Shown here one piece after another: positions 1-5,353 of a stretch of DNA of 5,629 bases. The DNA is from Clostridia bacterium. Lineage in GTDB: Bacteria > Bacillota_A > Clostridia > Oscillospirales > CAG-382. The stretch is from positions 1 through 5,629 of the forward strand of contig JAGACN010000171.1 of the NCBI GenBank assembly GCA_017614095.1, read 5' to 3'. The stretch's first letter is position 1. Each line of letters starts with the position of its first letter. The notes below the pieces were generated by a model. It did no database searches. It saw nothing but the letters and a program-made list of their open reading frames with translations, and was not told the DNA's origin. The position numbers and the translations under genes are program-made.

Positions 1-733
1 GGCGGGGGGTATAGGATTCCTCGACGCGGAAGGTCGGGCCGAAGGTGTAGACGTTGGAAAAAGCCAGCGCGAAGCATTCCGCCTCCAGTTGTCCGGATAC
101 GGTCAGATTGGTCGGCTTGCCAAAGAAATCTTTTGAGAAGTCCACCGATCCGTCCTCCGTCCGCGGCGGATCCGACGGATCCAGCGTGGTTACCCGGAAC
201 ATATTCCCTGCACCCTCGGCATCGCTGCCCGTGATGAGCGGCGTATGCACGTAGATGAACCCGCGGTCCGCAAAGAAGCGGTGAATGGCCTGCGCGGCGA
301 CGGAGCACACGCGGAAAACGGCGCTGAAGGTGTTCGAGCGCGGGCGGAGATGCGCGATGGTGCGCAGATACTCGAAGGAATGGCGCTTGGGCTGCAGCGG
401 ATAGTCCGGCGTGGACGGCCCTGCCACTTCGACGTGCGTCGCCTTCAGCTCGAACGGCTGCTTCGCGTCCGGCGTGAGGACCAGGACGCCCTGCGCCAGG
501 AACGCGGCGCCGATGTTCTGCTTCGCGACGGTTTTATAATTGTCCAGGTTCTGCTCTTCGCAGACCACCTGCAGATTCTTGAAATACGTGCCGTCGTTCA
601 GTTCCAGGAAACCGAACGCGTTGGAGCAGCGGATATTCCGCGCCCACCCCCCGACCAGTATGGTTTTCCCGTCAAACGCGGACGCGTCTTCGTACAGCGC
701 CCGGGCGGTGGTCAGACTTTGTTTCAGTGCCAT
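1..733 (-). CDS. asnS: Asparaginyl-tRNA synthetase, partial (C-terminal part beyond window)
   Basis: Class IIb aminoacyl-tRNA synthetase that charges tRNA-Asn with asparagine in the cytoplasm. The window shows the first 244 residues; the gene runs off the left edge. Residues about 20-110 match the N-terminal OB-fold anticodon-binding domain. They are followed by the family's [17 protein letters not shown] segment (about 116-132), motif 1 ([20 protein letters not shown], about 157-176), TVSGQLEAE (211-219) and the beginning of motif 2 ([11 protein letters not shown], 230-240). The insertion between motif 1 and the TVSGQ block, ending [10 protein letters not shown] (197-206), is typical of the E. 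coli-type enzyme rather than the shorter Bacillus form. The ATG at 733 has AGAAGG (741-746) 7 nt upstream. The gene lies 43 nt after the membrane-protein gene, with no room for a T-box leader, so it is probably transcribed with the genes before it. The motif 2 loop reads ESYTP where I recall ENSNTS in E. coli; this may be ordinary variation. Confidence 0.96.
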   Translation of the reverse strand, partial: MALKQSLTTARALYEDASAFDGKTILVGGWARNIRCSNAFGFLELNDGTYFKNLQVVCEEQNLDNYKTVAKQNIGAAFLAQGVLVLTPDAKQPFELKATHVEVAGPSTPDYPLQPKRHSFEYLRTIAHLRPRSNTFSAVFRVCSVAAQAIHRFFADRGFIYVHTPLITGSDAEGAGNMFRVTTLDPSDPPRTEDGSVDFSKDFFGKPTNLTVSGQLEAECFALAFSNVYTFGPTFRVEESYTPR

Positions 734-776
734 GACGAAACCTTCTTTCCTGTTGGTGTTCTATTGGTTTACATAA

Positions 777-1463
777 TTATTTTCTGTTCAGGATCTCCTG
801 ATGTTCTTCCTCCAGCTCCTTCAGCTGCTTCTCCCGCTCGGCGATGCCGGACGCCTCCCCTTTTGCGCGGCCTTTCTTCGTGATGAAGAAGGACAGGAAA
901 ACGAATCCGACTTCCAGGATGGCCATGATCCACCAGAAGTAGACGGTCAAAGACAGGATCTCGACGTTCCCTTCGAAAACGGTGTCGTAGACGTCCGAAG
1001 CGTTGAAGATGCGCAACAGCGCGGCGATGCTGCCGCCCAAGAACCAGGAGGGCAGCACGTCCCAGAAGAAATACAGGGCGATGAATTCGAAGATCGCGTA
1101 GGAGATGATGAAATGGAGAAAGACGTGCGACGGCTTGGTCCTCTCTTTCGTGCGGAACCCGTCCCGGTAGCCCATCAGGCGGGCGAAAAAATACCGGAGG
1201 AGGAACATAAAAGTAGCGGTGATCAACCCGTACAGCGGGTAGACCAGATAAAAGTTGCGGGAAAGATCCTTCGTCTTGACGATGTCGTCCGGCTTGACGA
1301 TCCAGCCGAACACCGTTCCGATCCCTTCCGCGATCAGGAAGGAAACGAACAGGACGACGAACATCCAGAAGGTCGAGACCAGGATGGACGAAAACGGGAT
1401 CCGGTCGTCCTTCCGCTCCAGCCTCGTTTCGCGGTCCATGTCTTCTCCGAACCGATTCTCCAT
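777..1463 (-). CDS. Four-helix membrane protein with charged C-terminal helix, unknown function
   Basis: I do not recognise a family. The 228-residue protein has a charged N-terminus (1-22), then hydrophobic segments at about 26-48, 70-95, 113-135 and 170-194, suggesting four transmembrane helices. A strongly charged tail (196-228, rich in Lys/Glu, with KQLKELEEEHQEIL) is probably helical or coiled-coil. There is no lipobox, no classical signal peptide and no obvious catalytic motif. The frame stays open upstream to 1547, but the start at 1463 is preferred: AAGGAG lies 6 nt before this ATG, and the 28 extra residues of the longer form are Arg-rich and overlap the upstream gene. The gap to the upstream DUF1836 gene is only 10 nt and the ribosome site overlaps that gene's TAA, so the two are probably translationally coupled. 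asnS follows 43 nt downstream. The tail could contact a cytoplasmic partner, but the function is unknown. Confidence 0.85.
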   Translation of the reverse strand: MENRFGEDMDRETRLERKDDRIPFSSILVSTFWMFVVLFVSFLIAEGIGTVFGWIVKPDDIVKTKDLSRNFYLVYPLYGLITATFMFLLRYFFARLMGYRDGFRTKERTKPSHVFLHFIISYAIFEFIALYFFWDVLPSWFLGGSIAALLRIFNASDVYDTVFEGNVEILSLTVYFWWIMAILEVGFVFLSFFITKKGRAKGEASGIAEREKQLKELEEEHQEILNRK

Positions 1464-1469
1464 AGCGCT

Positions 1470-1475
1470 CTCCTT
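1470..1475 (-). promoter_or_regulatory. Ribosome binding site of the membrane-protein gene
   Basis: AAGGAG on the minus strand, 6 nt before the ATG at 1463. It overlaps the TAA stop of the DUF1836 gene (TAAGGAG). It decides the start at 1463 over the longer open frame and suggests coupled translation of the two genes. Confidence 0.8.
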
Positions 1476-2058
1476 ATATGCGATCCGTCTTCCAGCTTTC
1501 CATGCAGTCGACGCACCGCTTCTGCAGCGCGGCCGCCTGCCCCGCATAGGCCATGACGGTCAGCACGTCCGCCAGCCGGTTTTTGCTTCCCTTCACCGTT
1601 TCCCGGTAGTCCTTTACGACGTCCAGGATGATCTTCCTCAGCGCGTCCTCCGCCGGTATCCCGTCGGAAAGCCGCATCCTCAGGTTGACATAATAGTTGT
1701 ACAGCCGGGCGTCGTCGACCAGGTCGTCACTCGTATCGTCCAGATGCCCGTTGATGTGTTCCAGCAGCGTCGCGATGGTCTCGATCTTCAGGCTTTCGCG
1801 CAGATGGTTGATCAGGACGATCCGGCAGAACTGGCTCCGGTTGTACGTGCGGTGCACAGGCGGCGGCAGGAACTTTCTGCTGACCCAATTCTGGACTTCG
1901 TGTCCGGCCAGTCCGGTCAGCCGCGTCACCTGGGACAGCACCAGCCCTCCGGAGAGGAACAGCGTGTCCAGAAAGCGGCCGGCGGCGTCCGGGGAACGGT
2001 CCGGCATCTCGATCAGAAGGCCCGGGAACAGAAGCCGGGATCCGTTTTCGGCATGCAT
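1474..2058 (-). CDS. DUF1836 protein, MerR-like helix-turn-helix, probable transcriptional regulator
   Basis: The 194-residue protein matches what I know of the DUF1836 family, which is found mainly in Bacillota and predicted to bind DNA, with no firmly assigned function. A helix-turn-helix lies at about 40-66 (LSQVTRLTGLAGHEVQNWVS, then RKFLPPP). It is followed by the family's YNRSQF (72-77) and a long helical stretch, HLRESLKIETIATLLEHIN (85-103). The pattern of a helix pair ending in a Pro-rich turn and then a Tyr-Asn-Arg segment resembles MerR-type domains. The C-terminal half (115-194) is helical, with no enzyme motif or membrane segment. The ATG at 2058 has AAAGGAAG upstream (2066-2073). 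The gene is first in its group, directly under a near-consensus promoter whose spacer holds a perfect dyad, which fits autoregulation. The membrane-protein gene begins 10 nt after its stop. Family assignment is fairly sure; the regulatory role is inferred. Confidence 0.87.
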   Translation of the reverse strand: MHAENGSRLLFPGLLIEMPDRSPDAAGRFLDTLFLSGGLVLSQVTRLTGLAGHEVQNWVSRKFLPPPVHRTYNRSQFCRIVLINHLRESLKIETIATLLEHINGHLDDTSDDLVDDARLYNYYVNLRMRLSDGIPAEDALRKIILDVVKDYRETVKGSKNRLADVLTVMAYAGQAAALQKRCVDCMESWKTDRI

Positions 2059-2093
2059 GGTTGAGCTTCCTTTCAGCGGCTTTGTTTAAGATG

Positions 2094-2122
2094 AATATAT
2101 CACACAATCAGGCGATTGTCAA
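2094..2122 (-). promoter_or_regulatory. Sigma-A-type promoter of the DUF1836-asnS group
   Basis: Reading the minus strand, the -35 box is TTGACA (2122-2117, consensus), the spacer is 17 nt and the -10 box is TATATT (2099-2094). A TG one base before the -10 gives an extended -10. The predicted start is near 2087, leaving a 5' leader of about 29 nt before the ATG at 2058. The -35 box contains the TGA stop (2121-2119) of the upstream HD-GYP gene, so there is no separate intergenic spacer and no terminator between the two groups. Confidence 0.85.
2104..2119. promoter_or_regulatory. Perfect dyad in the promoter spacer, candidate operator
   Basis: The sequence ACAATC-GCCT-GATTGT is a perfect 6-bp inverted repeat with a 4-nt centre. 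It begins inside the -35 box and ends four bases before the -10 box. It is not followed by a T-run, so it is not a terminator. A dimeric repressor bound here would block RNA polymerase. The first gene downstream encodes a MerR-like helix-turn-helix protein, which makes it the obvious candidate ligand, although that pairing is inference. The 17-nt spacer is already optimal, so the classical MerR mechanism of untwisting a 19-20 nt spacer is not needed. Confidence 0.5.
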
Positions 2123-3348
2123 CCGGCGGTTTCCGGCTTGCCGGATTCCTTCTCGTCTTTGAGAACGGCCAGAAACAGTTCGCCCAGTTCGGGATCGAAC
2201 TGCGTGCCGACCCCTTCGCGGATGATCCGTTCGGCCTCCTCTTTCGGGTAGGCTTTTTTGTAGACGCGATCGGAGACCAGCGCGTCGTAGACGTCCGCCA
2301 GCGCCATGATGCGGGCTTCGAGCGGGATCTCCTCCCCTTTCAGCCCTTCCGGATAGCCGGTACCGTCGTACCGTTCATGGTGATACCGCGCAATGTTGAA
2401 CGCGACGGCATGGTATTCCTGCTCCTCTTTGCTGCTCATGGTCCGGTCGATGATATCCGCCCCGTAGGCGGCGTGCTTCTTCATCAGTTCGTATTCGTCC
2501 GGATCCAGTTTCGCCGGTTTGTTCAGGATGGCGTCCGGGATCTTGATCTTGCCGATGTCGTGCATCGGAGCGGCCAGGACGACGTTGCGGTAGAAGGAGG
2601 ACGTGCACCCCGCGTAGCGTTCATCGGTTTTCATCCGTTCGGCCAGTTTCTCCACATAGTCCACCGTACGCTGGATATGTCCGCCCGTGTTCTCGTCCCG
2701 TTCCTCGACGACCGTCGCCAAGGTTGAAACGGTATTGCGCTGGATGTTCTCCACGCGAATGCTCTGGTAGATCTCCCGCACGTTCCGGCTGCAGATGACC
2801 GAATAGAGGATCATACCGATGACGCAGAAGGTAACGGTATTGATCAAATCCAGCGAAAAGACTTCCGGGGACTTTTTGAAATACGAAAAGAACAGGTAGA
2901 AAACGGATTCCGCCGTCATGAACAGATACATCCGGACCGGCCGGTCATCGATGCTCTGCGGAAGCAGGGCGATAAAAACGATGACGCTGGTGGCCGGGAC
3001 CGCGTAATTGCTTTCCGTAGAGCTCAAGAGACTCGCGTACACGCACGTGATAGCCATCTCCGCGTAGCAGAGGATCTGCGACAGCGCGATCGCCTTCCGG
3101 TTCCGGATAAGCAGCCAGACGCTCAGAATGAGCAGACTGCCGAAGAACAGGAAAATATACGGGAACAGCACGTCGCTTTTCCGGATCAGATTGATGACGA
3201 AAAAGACGCCCGCCATCGAACCGGACAGCAGCGCAGTGATGCGGACGGTCCGCTTGTTCCGCTCCCAGATGAGCGGCCGGACGGAGGTATAGGCCTCCTT
3301 CCCGATGCCGCAGTAGAAAAGAAAACTTTTAAATCCCCAGCGTTCCAA
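2119..3348 (-). CDS. Membrane-anchored HD-GYP protein, putative cyclic di-GMP phosphodiesterase
   Basis: HD-GYP proteins hydrolyse cyclic di-GMP to pGpG or GMP. Of 409 residues, the N-terminal half has six likely transmembrane helices (about 34-55, 60-81, 86-109, 115-131, 138-156 and 166-187). A linker (188-205) leads to a cytoplasmic HD-GYP domain (about 205-400). Visible metal and substrate motifs are ERDENTGGH (216-224), HDIGKIKIP (263-271), H292, HHERYDGTGYP (323-333) with the family-defining GYP, and ALADVYDAL (349-357). The position four before H224 is Asn220, where the trinuclear enzymes have Glu, so a two-metal centre is likely. The segment YCGIGKEAY...PLIWERN (12-31) resembles the membrane module that I recall from clostridial GGDEF proteins. 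The start is the TTG at 3348, after an in-frame stop. No good ribosome site precedes it and no in-frame ATG occurs before Met45, which lies inside helix 1, so the start is uncertain. It begins 28 nt after the lipoprotein gene. Confidence 0.9.
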   Translation of the reverse strand: MERWGFKSFLFYCGIGKEAYTSVRPLIWERNKRTVRITALLSGSMAGVFFVINLIRKSDVLFPYIFLFFGSLLILSVWLLIRNRKAIALSQILCYAEMAITCVYASLLSSTESNYAVPATSVIVFIALLPQSIDDRPVRMYLFMTAESVFYLFFSYFKKSPEVFSLDLINTVTFCVIGMILYSVICSRNVREIYQSIRVENIQRNTVSTLATVVEERDENTGGHIQRTVDYVEKLAERMKTDERYAGCTSSFYRNVVLAAPMHDIGKIKIPDAILNKPAKLDPDEYELMKKHAAYGADIIDRTMSSKEEQEYHAVAFNIARYHHERYDGTGYPEGLKGEEIPLEARIMALADVYDALVSDRVYKKAYPKEEAERIIREGVGTQFDPELGELFLAVLKDEKESGKPETAG

Positions 3349-3376
3349 TATCCAGTACCCGCTTTTTTAGAATGTG

Positions 3377-4630
3377 TTATGCTTTGGAAGGATCGAAGAT
3401 CCAGACGGTGTCCGCGCTGCCGAACGCGAACAGGCTTCCGGAGACCGCGGCCGAGAGACCATCTTCGCCCGGCACGGTCGCGAGGACTTCCCCGTTTGCC
3501 GACCAGATGGAATAGGCATTCCCGTTTCCGTCCGTCCCCTTGACCAGCAGCACGCCGGCTTCCGGGATCAGCGTCTCGCCGGGATCGTCCGGGCAGTCGA
3601 AGGAAACGGTTTGTCCCGTTTGATTGTCATAAAAATACAGCGTCGTCGGCGCCTTCTCGTCGTCGTAGGCGGCGACATACGTCCCGTTCCGGGCATACAT
3701 CCAGCGTCCGCAGTTGTCGAAGGAAGCGGCCGCCGTTTTCGACCCGTCCTCCAGATGCAGGATCTCCAATGTATCGTATTCGAAGTCGTCGTCCGTATCC
3801 GTCTTGCAAAGGAGCGTATCGCCGCAGAAGGTCAGCGGCGCGCATTCGGCGATGGCCGCTTCCCCATTGAAGGTGTACAGGATCTTTCCGGTCCTGTCGA
3901 TGACGCGGTAGGTCCGGTCCTCGTCCTTCATCAGCGACAGGACGGCATAGTCGTCGTTCTGGCGCAGGATCCGCGGATACTCCTGCGTCTTCTCGTTGAA
4001 GAGGATGACGGCCGGGGTCTCGTCGGTCTTTCTGCCGTACAGGACCGCGTACGGACAGGGCTGTCCGGCTTTCGCGCCGGCCCCGTATTCGATGGAGAAC
4101 CCGCCCTCCTTGTTGTCCGCGTTCCGGTCGTACGGGACGGGAACGCCGGCAAAAGGAGCGGATTCCCAGGTGCTTCCGTCTTCGGACAAACGGAAGACGC
4201 GGTAGGCAAACTCATAGGCCCCATCCGCTCCCGTTCTGACGTAGGAGACCAGCAGCACTTCCAGATGACCGTCTTCGGTAAAGGCCGGCGGGCAGAGGAA
4301 GGGTTTGTCCGTTTCGGTCAGCGGCAGCGTCGGAAAGTGCTCGCGGATGTAGTCCTCCGTATCGATCACCGTTCCCGGATAGGACGTTTCGTCCTGCAGG
4401 AACTCGTCGATGGAAAAGGACCGGAATGCGGATAGAGCCGGATCCGGTTCGGACACACCGGACGCTTCCGTGCTCTCCGATGCAGATTGTTCGGACGTCC
4501 CGGAGGGAAGGCTGTCTTCAGAAGAAGAGGACGGCGCATCCGGTCCGCAGGCGGTCAGTCCCGCCGCGGTCAGAAGCAGCGCCGCGATCAGGCAGGATAG
4601 GAATAGTTGTTTGATCCCGTAATGACGCAT
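3377..4630 (-). CDS. Exported lipoprotein with beta-propeller-like repeats, unknown function
   Basis: The N-terminus is a lipoprotein signal: a basic start (MRHYGIK), a hydrophobic core (9-20) and the lipobox LTAC, with the lipidated Cys at 28. A Ser/Glu/Pro-rich tether (31-65) follows, usual for lipoproteins held on the outer face of the membrane. The remainder (about 70-417) is rich in short beta-strand motifs of the type YRVIDRTGKILYTF (241-254), LEILHLEDGS (288-297), TTLYFYDNQTGQTVSF (329-344), YSIWSANGEVLATV (373-386) and FGSADTVWIFD (403-413). This resembles a beta-propeller, but no specific family is recognised and no catalytic motif is seen. The mature part has seven Cys besides Cys28 (113, 192, 263, 269, 275, 307, 346), many for an exported protein. 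The ATG at 4630 has AAAGGA 6 nt upstream. It lies 20 nt after the kinase gene and 28 nt before the HD-GYP gene, so it could be an extracytoplasmic partner of that membrane protein. Confidence 0.88.
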   Translation of the reverse strand: MRHYGIKQLFLSCLIAALLLTAAGLTACGPDAPSSSSEDSLPSGTSEQSASESTEASGVSEPDPALSAFRSFSIDEFLQDETSYPGTVIDTEDYIREHFPTLPLTETDKPFLCPPAFTEDGHLEVLLVSYVRTGADGAYEFAYRVFRLSEDGSTWESAPFAGVPVPYDRNADNKEGGFSIEYGAGAKAGQPCPYAVLYGRKTDETPAVILFNEKTQEYPRILRQNDDYAVLSLMKDEDRTYRVIDRTGKILYTFNGEAAIAECAPLTFCGDTLLCKTDTDDDFEYDTLEILHLEDGSKTAAASFDNCGRWMYARNGTYVAAYDDEKAPTTLYFYDNQTGQTVSFDCPDDPGETLIPEAGVLLVKGTDGNGNAYSIWSANGEVLATVPGEDGLSAAVSGSLFAFGSADTVWIFDPSKA

Positions 4631-4650
4631 GGCTTGTCCTTTCCCCCGGT

Positions 4651-5241
4651 CTAGTTCCCGAGCGCTTTCTTCTTCGCCAGCGTCTCCTTCCTCTTTTCGG
4701 CGCGGACGATATTCTTGACTTTCCGAACGGTCTCGTTCAGGTCCAGGTTCTCGATGGCGTAGTCATACTGCGGCATGTAGCTCATTTCCTCCTCATACCG
4801 CTGCAGACGGATCTCGATGTCCTCCATCTTGTCGCCGCGGCCGCGCAGGCGGTCGACGAGGATCTGCTTGTCCGCGTACAGGAAGATCGTCACGACCTTC
4901 AGATCGTCCTTCAGGATCCGGCTGAGGTTCAGCGCGCCCTTGACGTCGATGTCCTTGACGATGGTCTTGCCGGTCTTCGCGGCTTCCGCGAGCAGGATGC
5001 GGGAGCTGCCGTAGTAGTTCGTATGGATGAATTCGTATTCGTACAGTTCGCCGGACCGGATCTTTTCCTCGAACTGCTCTTTCGTCAGGTAGTGGTACGG
5101 GAACCCCTCCCGCTCGCCCGGGCGCATGTCCCGCGTGGTGTACGTGGGCATCAGGACGTACCGGCTGGCCGATTCCTTCAAAAGAACATTCATGACGGTG
5201 TTTTTGCCGACCGCGGAGCAGCCGGAAAGGATCACAAACAT
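4651..5241 (-). CDS. gmk: Guanylate kinase family protein
   Basis: Guanylate kinase transfers phosphate from ATP to GMP to give GDP in the cytoplasm. The 196-residue length fits the family. Visible elements are the P-loop GCSAVGKNT (7-15), the GMP-binding segment YTTRDMRPGE (34-43) with Arg37 and Arg40, Tyr49, Glu68, HTNYYGSS (73-80), DIDVKGA (97-103) and the lid with RLRGRG (131-136) and Arg145. The P-loop is unusual: typical bacterial enzymes read GPSGVGKGT or GPSGAGKSS, whereas here Ala10 and Asn14 replace Gly and Gly/Ser. This may be a second, divergent kinase rather than the housekeeping copy. The frame is open to 5355, but the start at 5241 is chosen because GGAGGT lies 5 nt before the ATG, the P-loop then sits at the usual position, and the longer form would begin upstream of the predicted promoter and cover it. 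It is the first gene after that promoter and is probably co-transcribed with the lipoprotein and HD-GYP genes. Confidence 0.9.
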   Translation of the reverse strand: MFVILSGCSAVGKNTVMNVLLKESASRYVLMPTYTTRDMRPGEREGFPYHYLTKEQFEEKIRSGELYEYEFIHTNYYGSSRILLAEAAKTGKTIVKDIDVKGALNLSRILKDDLKVVTIFLYADKQILVDRLRGRGDKMEDIEIRLQRYEEEMSYMPQYDYAIENLDLNETVRKVKNIVRAEKRKETLAKKKALGN

Positions 5242-5246
5242 GGCAG

Positions 5247-5252
5247 ACCTCC
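5247..5252 (-). promoter_or_regulatory. Ribosome binding site of the guanylate kinase gene
   Basis: GGAGGT on the minus strand, 5 nt before the ATG at 5241. It fixes the start there and rules against the 38-residue N-terminal extension that the open frame would allow. Confidence 0.85.
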
Positions 5253-5272
5253 AAAAGAAAAAACTTTTCTTT

Positions 5273-5301
5273 ATTATGCTACAGAGAAACGCCAAAGTCA
5301 A
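5273..5301 (-). promoter_or_regulatory. Sigma-A-type promoter of the kinase-lipoprotein-HD-GYP group
   Basis: Reading the minus strand, the -35 box is TTGACT (5301-5296), the spacer is 17 nt (5295-5279) and the -10 box is CATAAT (5278-5273). The predicted start is near 5266, giving a 5' leader of about 25 nt. It lies just after the terminator of the radical SAM gene, as expected for a new transcription unit. Confidence 0.78.
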
Positions 5302-5321
5302 GACAAACGGAAACGGAAAAC

Positions 5322-5353
5322 AAAAAAAGGCGGATTCTCCGCGGTCATCCGCC
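5322..5353 (-). terminator. Intrinsic terminator of the radical SAM gene
   Basis: On the minus strand, GGCGGAT (5353-5347) pairs perfectly with ATCCGCC (5335-5329) across an 11-nt loop, followed at once by seven T (5328-5322). The 5' arm encodes the last two Gly codons and overlaps the TGA stop (5347-5345), a compact arrangement that separates this gene from the kinase promoter. Confidence 0.88.

Noticed and set aside
168..182. 15-bp palindrome GGATCCG-A-CGGATCC inside asnS
   Set aside because: It is explained by the codons for Asp-Pro-Ser-Asp-Pro in a variable insertion of the enzyme, with no regulatory context.
734..776. Possible T-box or other leader before asnS
   Set aside because: The gap is only 43 nt, with no stem structures, T-box sequence or terminator.
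801..1556. Plus-strand open frame opposite the membrane-protein gene
   Set aside because: Its composition is dominated by Asp, Glu, Arg and Gln as expected from the reverse complement of hydrophobic codons. It has no ribosome site or recognisable motif.
2104..2119. The ACAATC/GATTGT dyad as a terminator of the HD-GYP gene
   Set aside because: The arms are short and there is no T-run after it; its position between the -35 and -10 boxes fits an operator better.
2116..2727. Plus-strand open frame opposite the HD-GYP domain
   Set aside because: It lies exactly opposite highly conserved HD-GYP codons and has no ribosome site of its own.
3305..3330. Strong AAGGAGG-like site near the start of the HD-GYP gene
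   Set aside because: No ATG, GTG or TTG follows at usable distance in the HD-GYP frame, so it cannot set the start.
3374..4435. Long plus-strand open frame opposite the lipoprotein gene
   Set aside because: It is a codon-bias shadow: Arg/Gly/Val-rich with no family resemblance, while the minus-strand frame has a ribosome site, signal peptide and lipobox.
5254..5272. AT-rich inverted repeat (AAAGAAAA / TTTTCTTT) just upstream of the kinase ribosome site
   Set aside because: The predicted transcription start near 5266 falls inside the first arm, so the full hairpin would not be in the RNA. It is probably A/T-rich promoter sequence.
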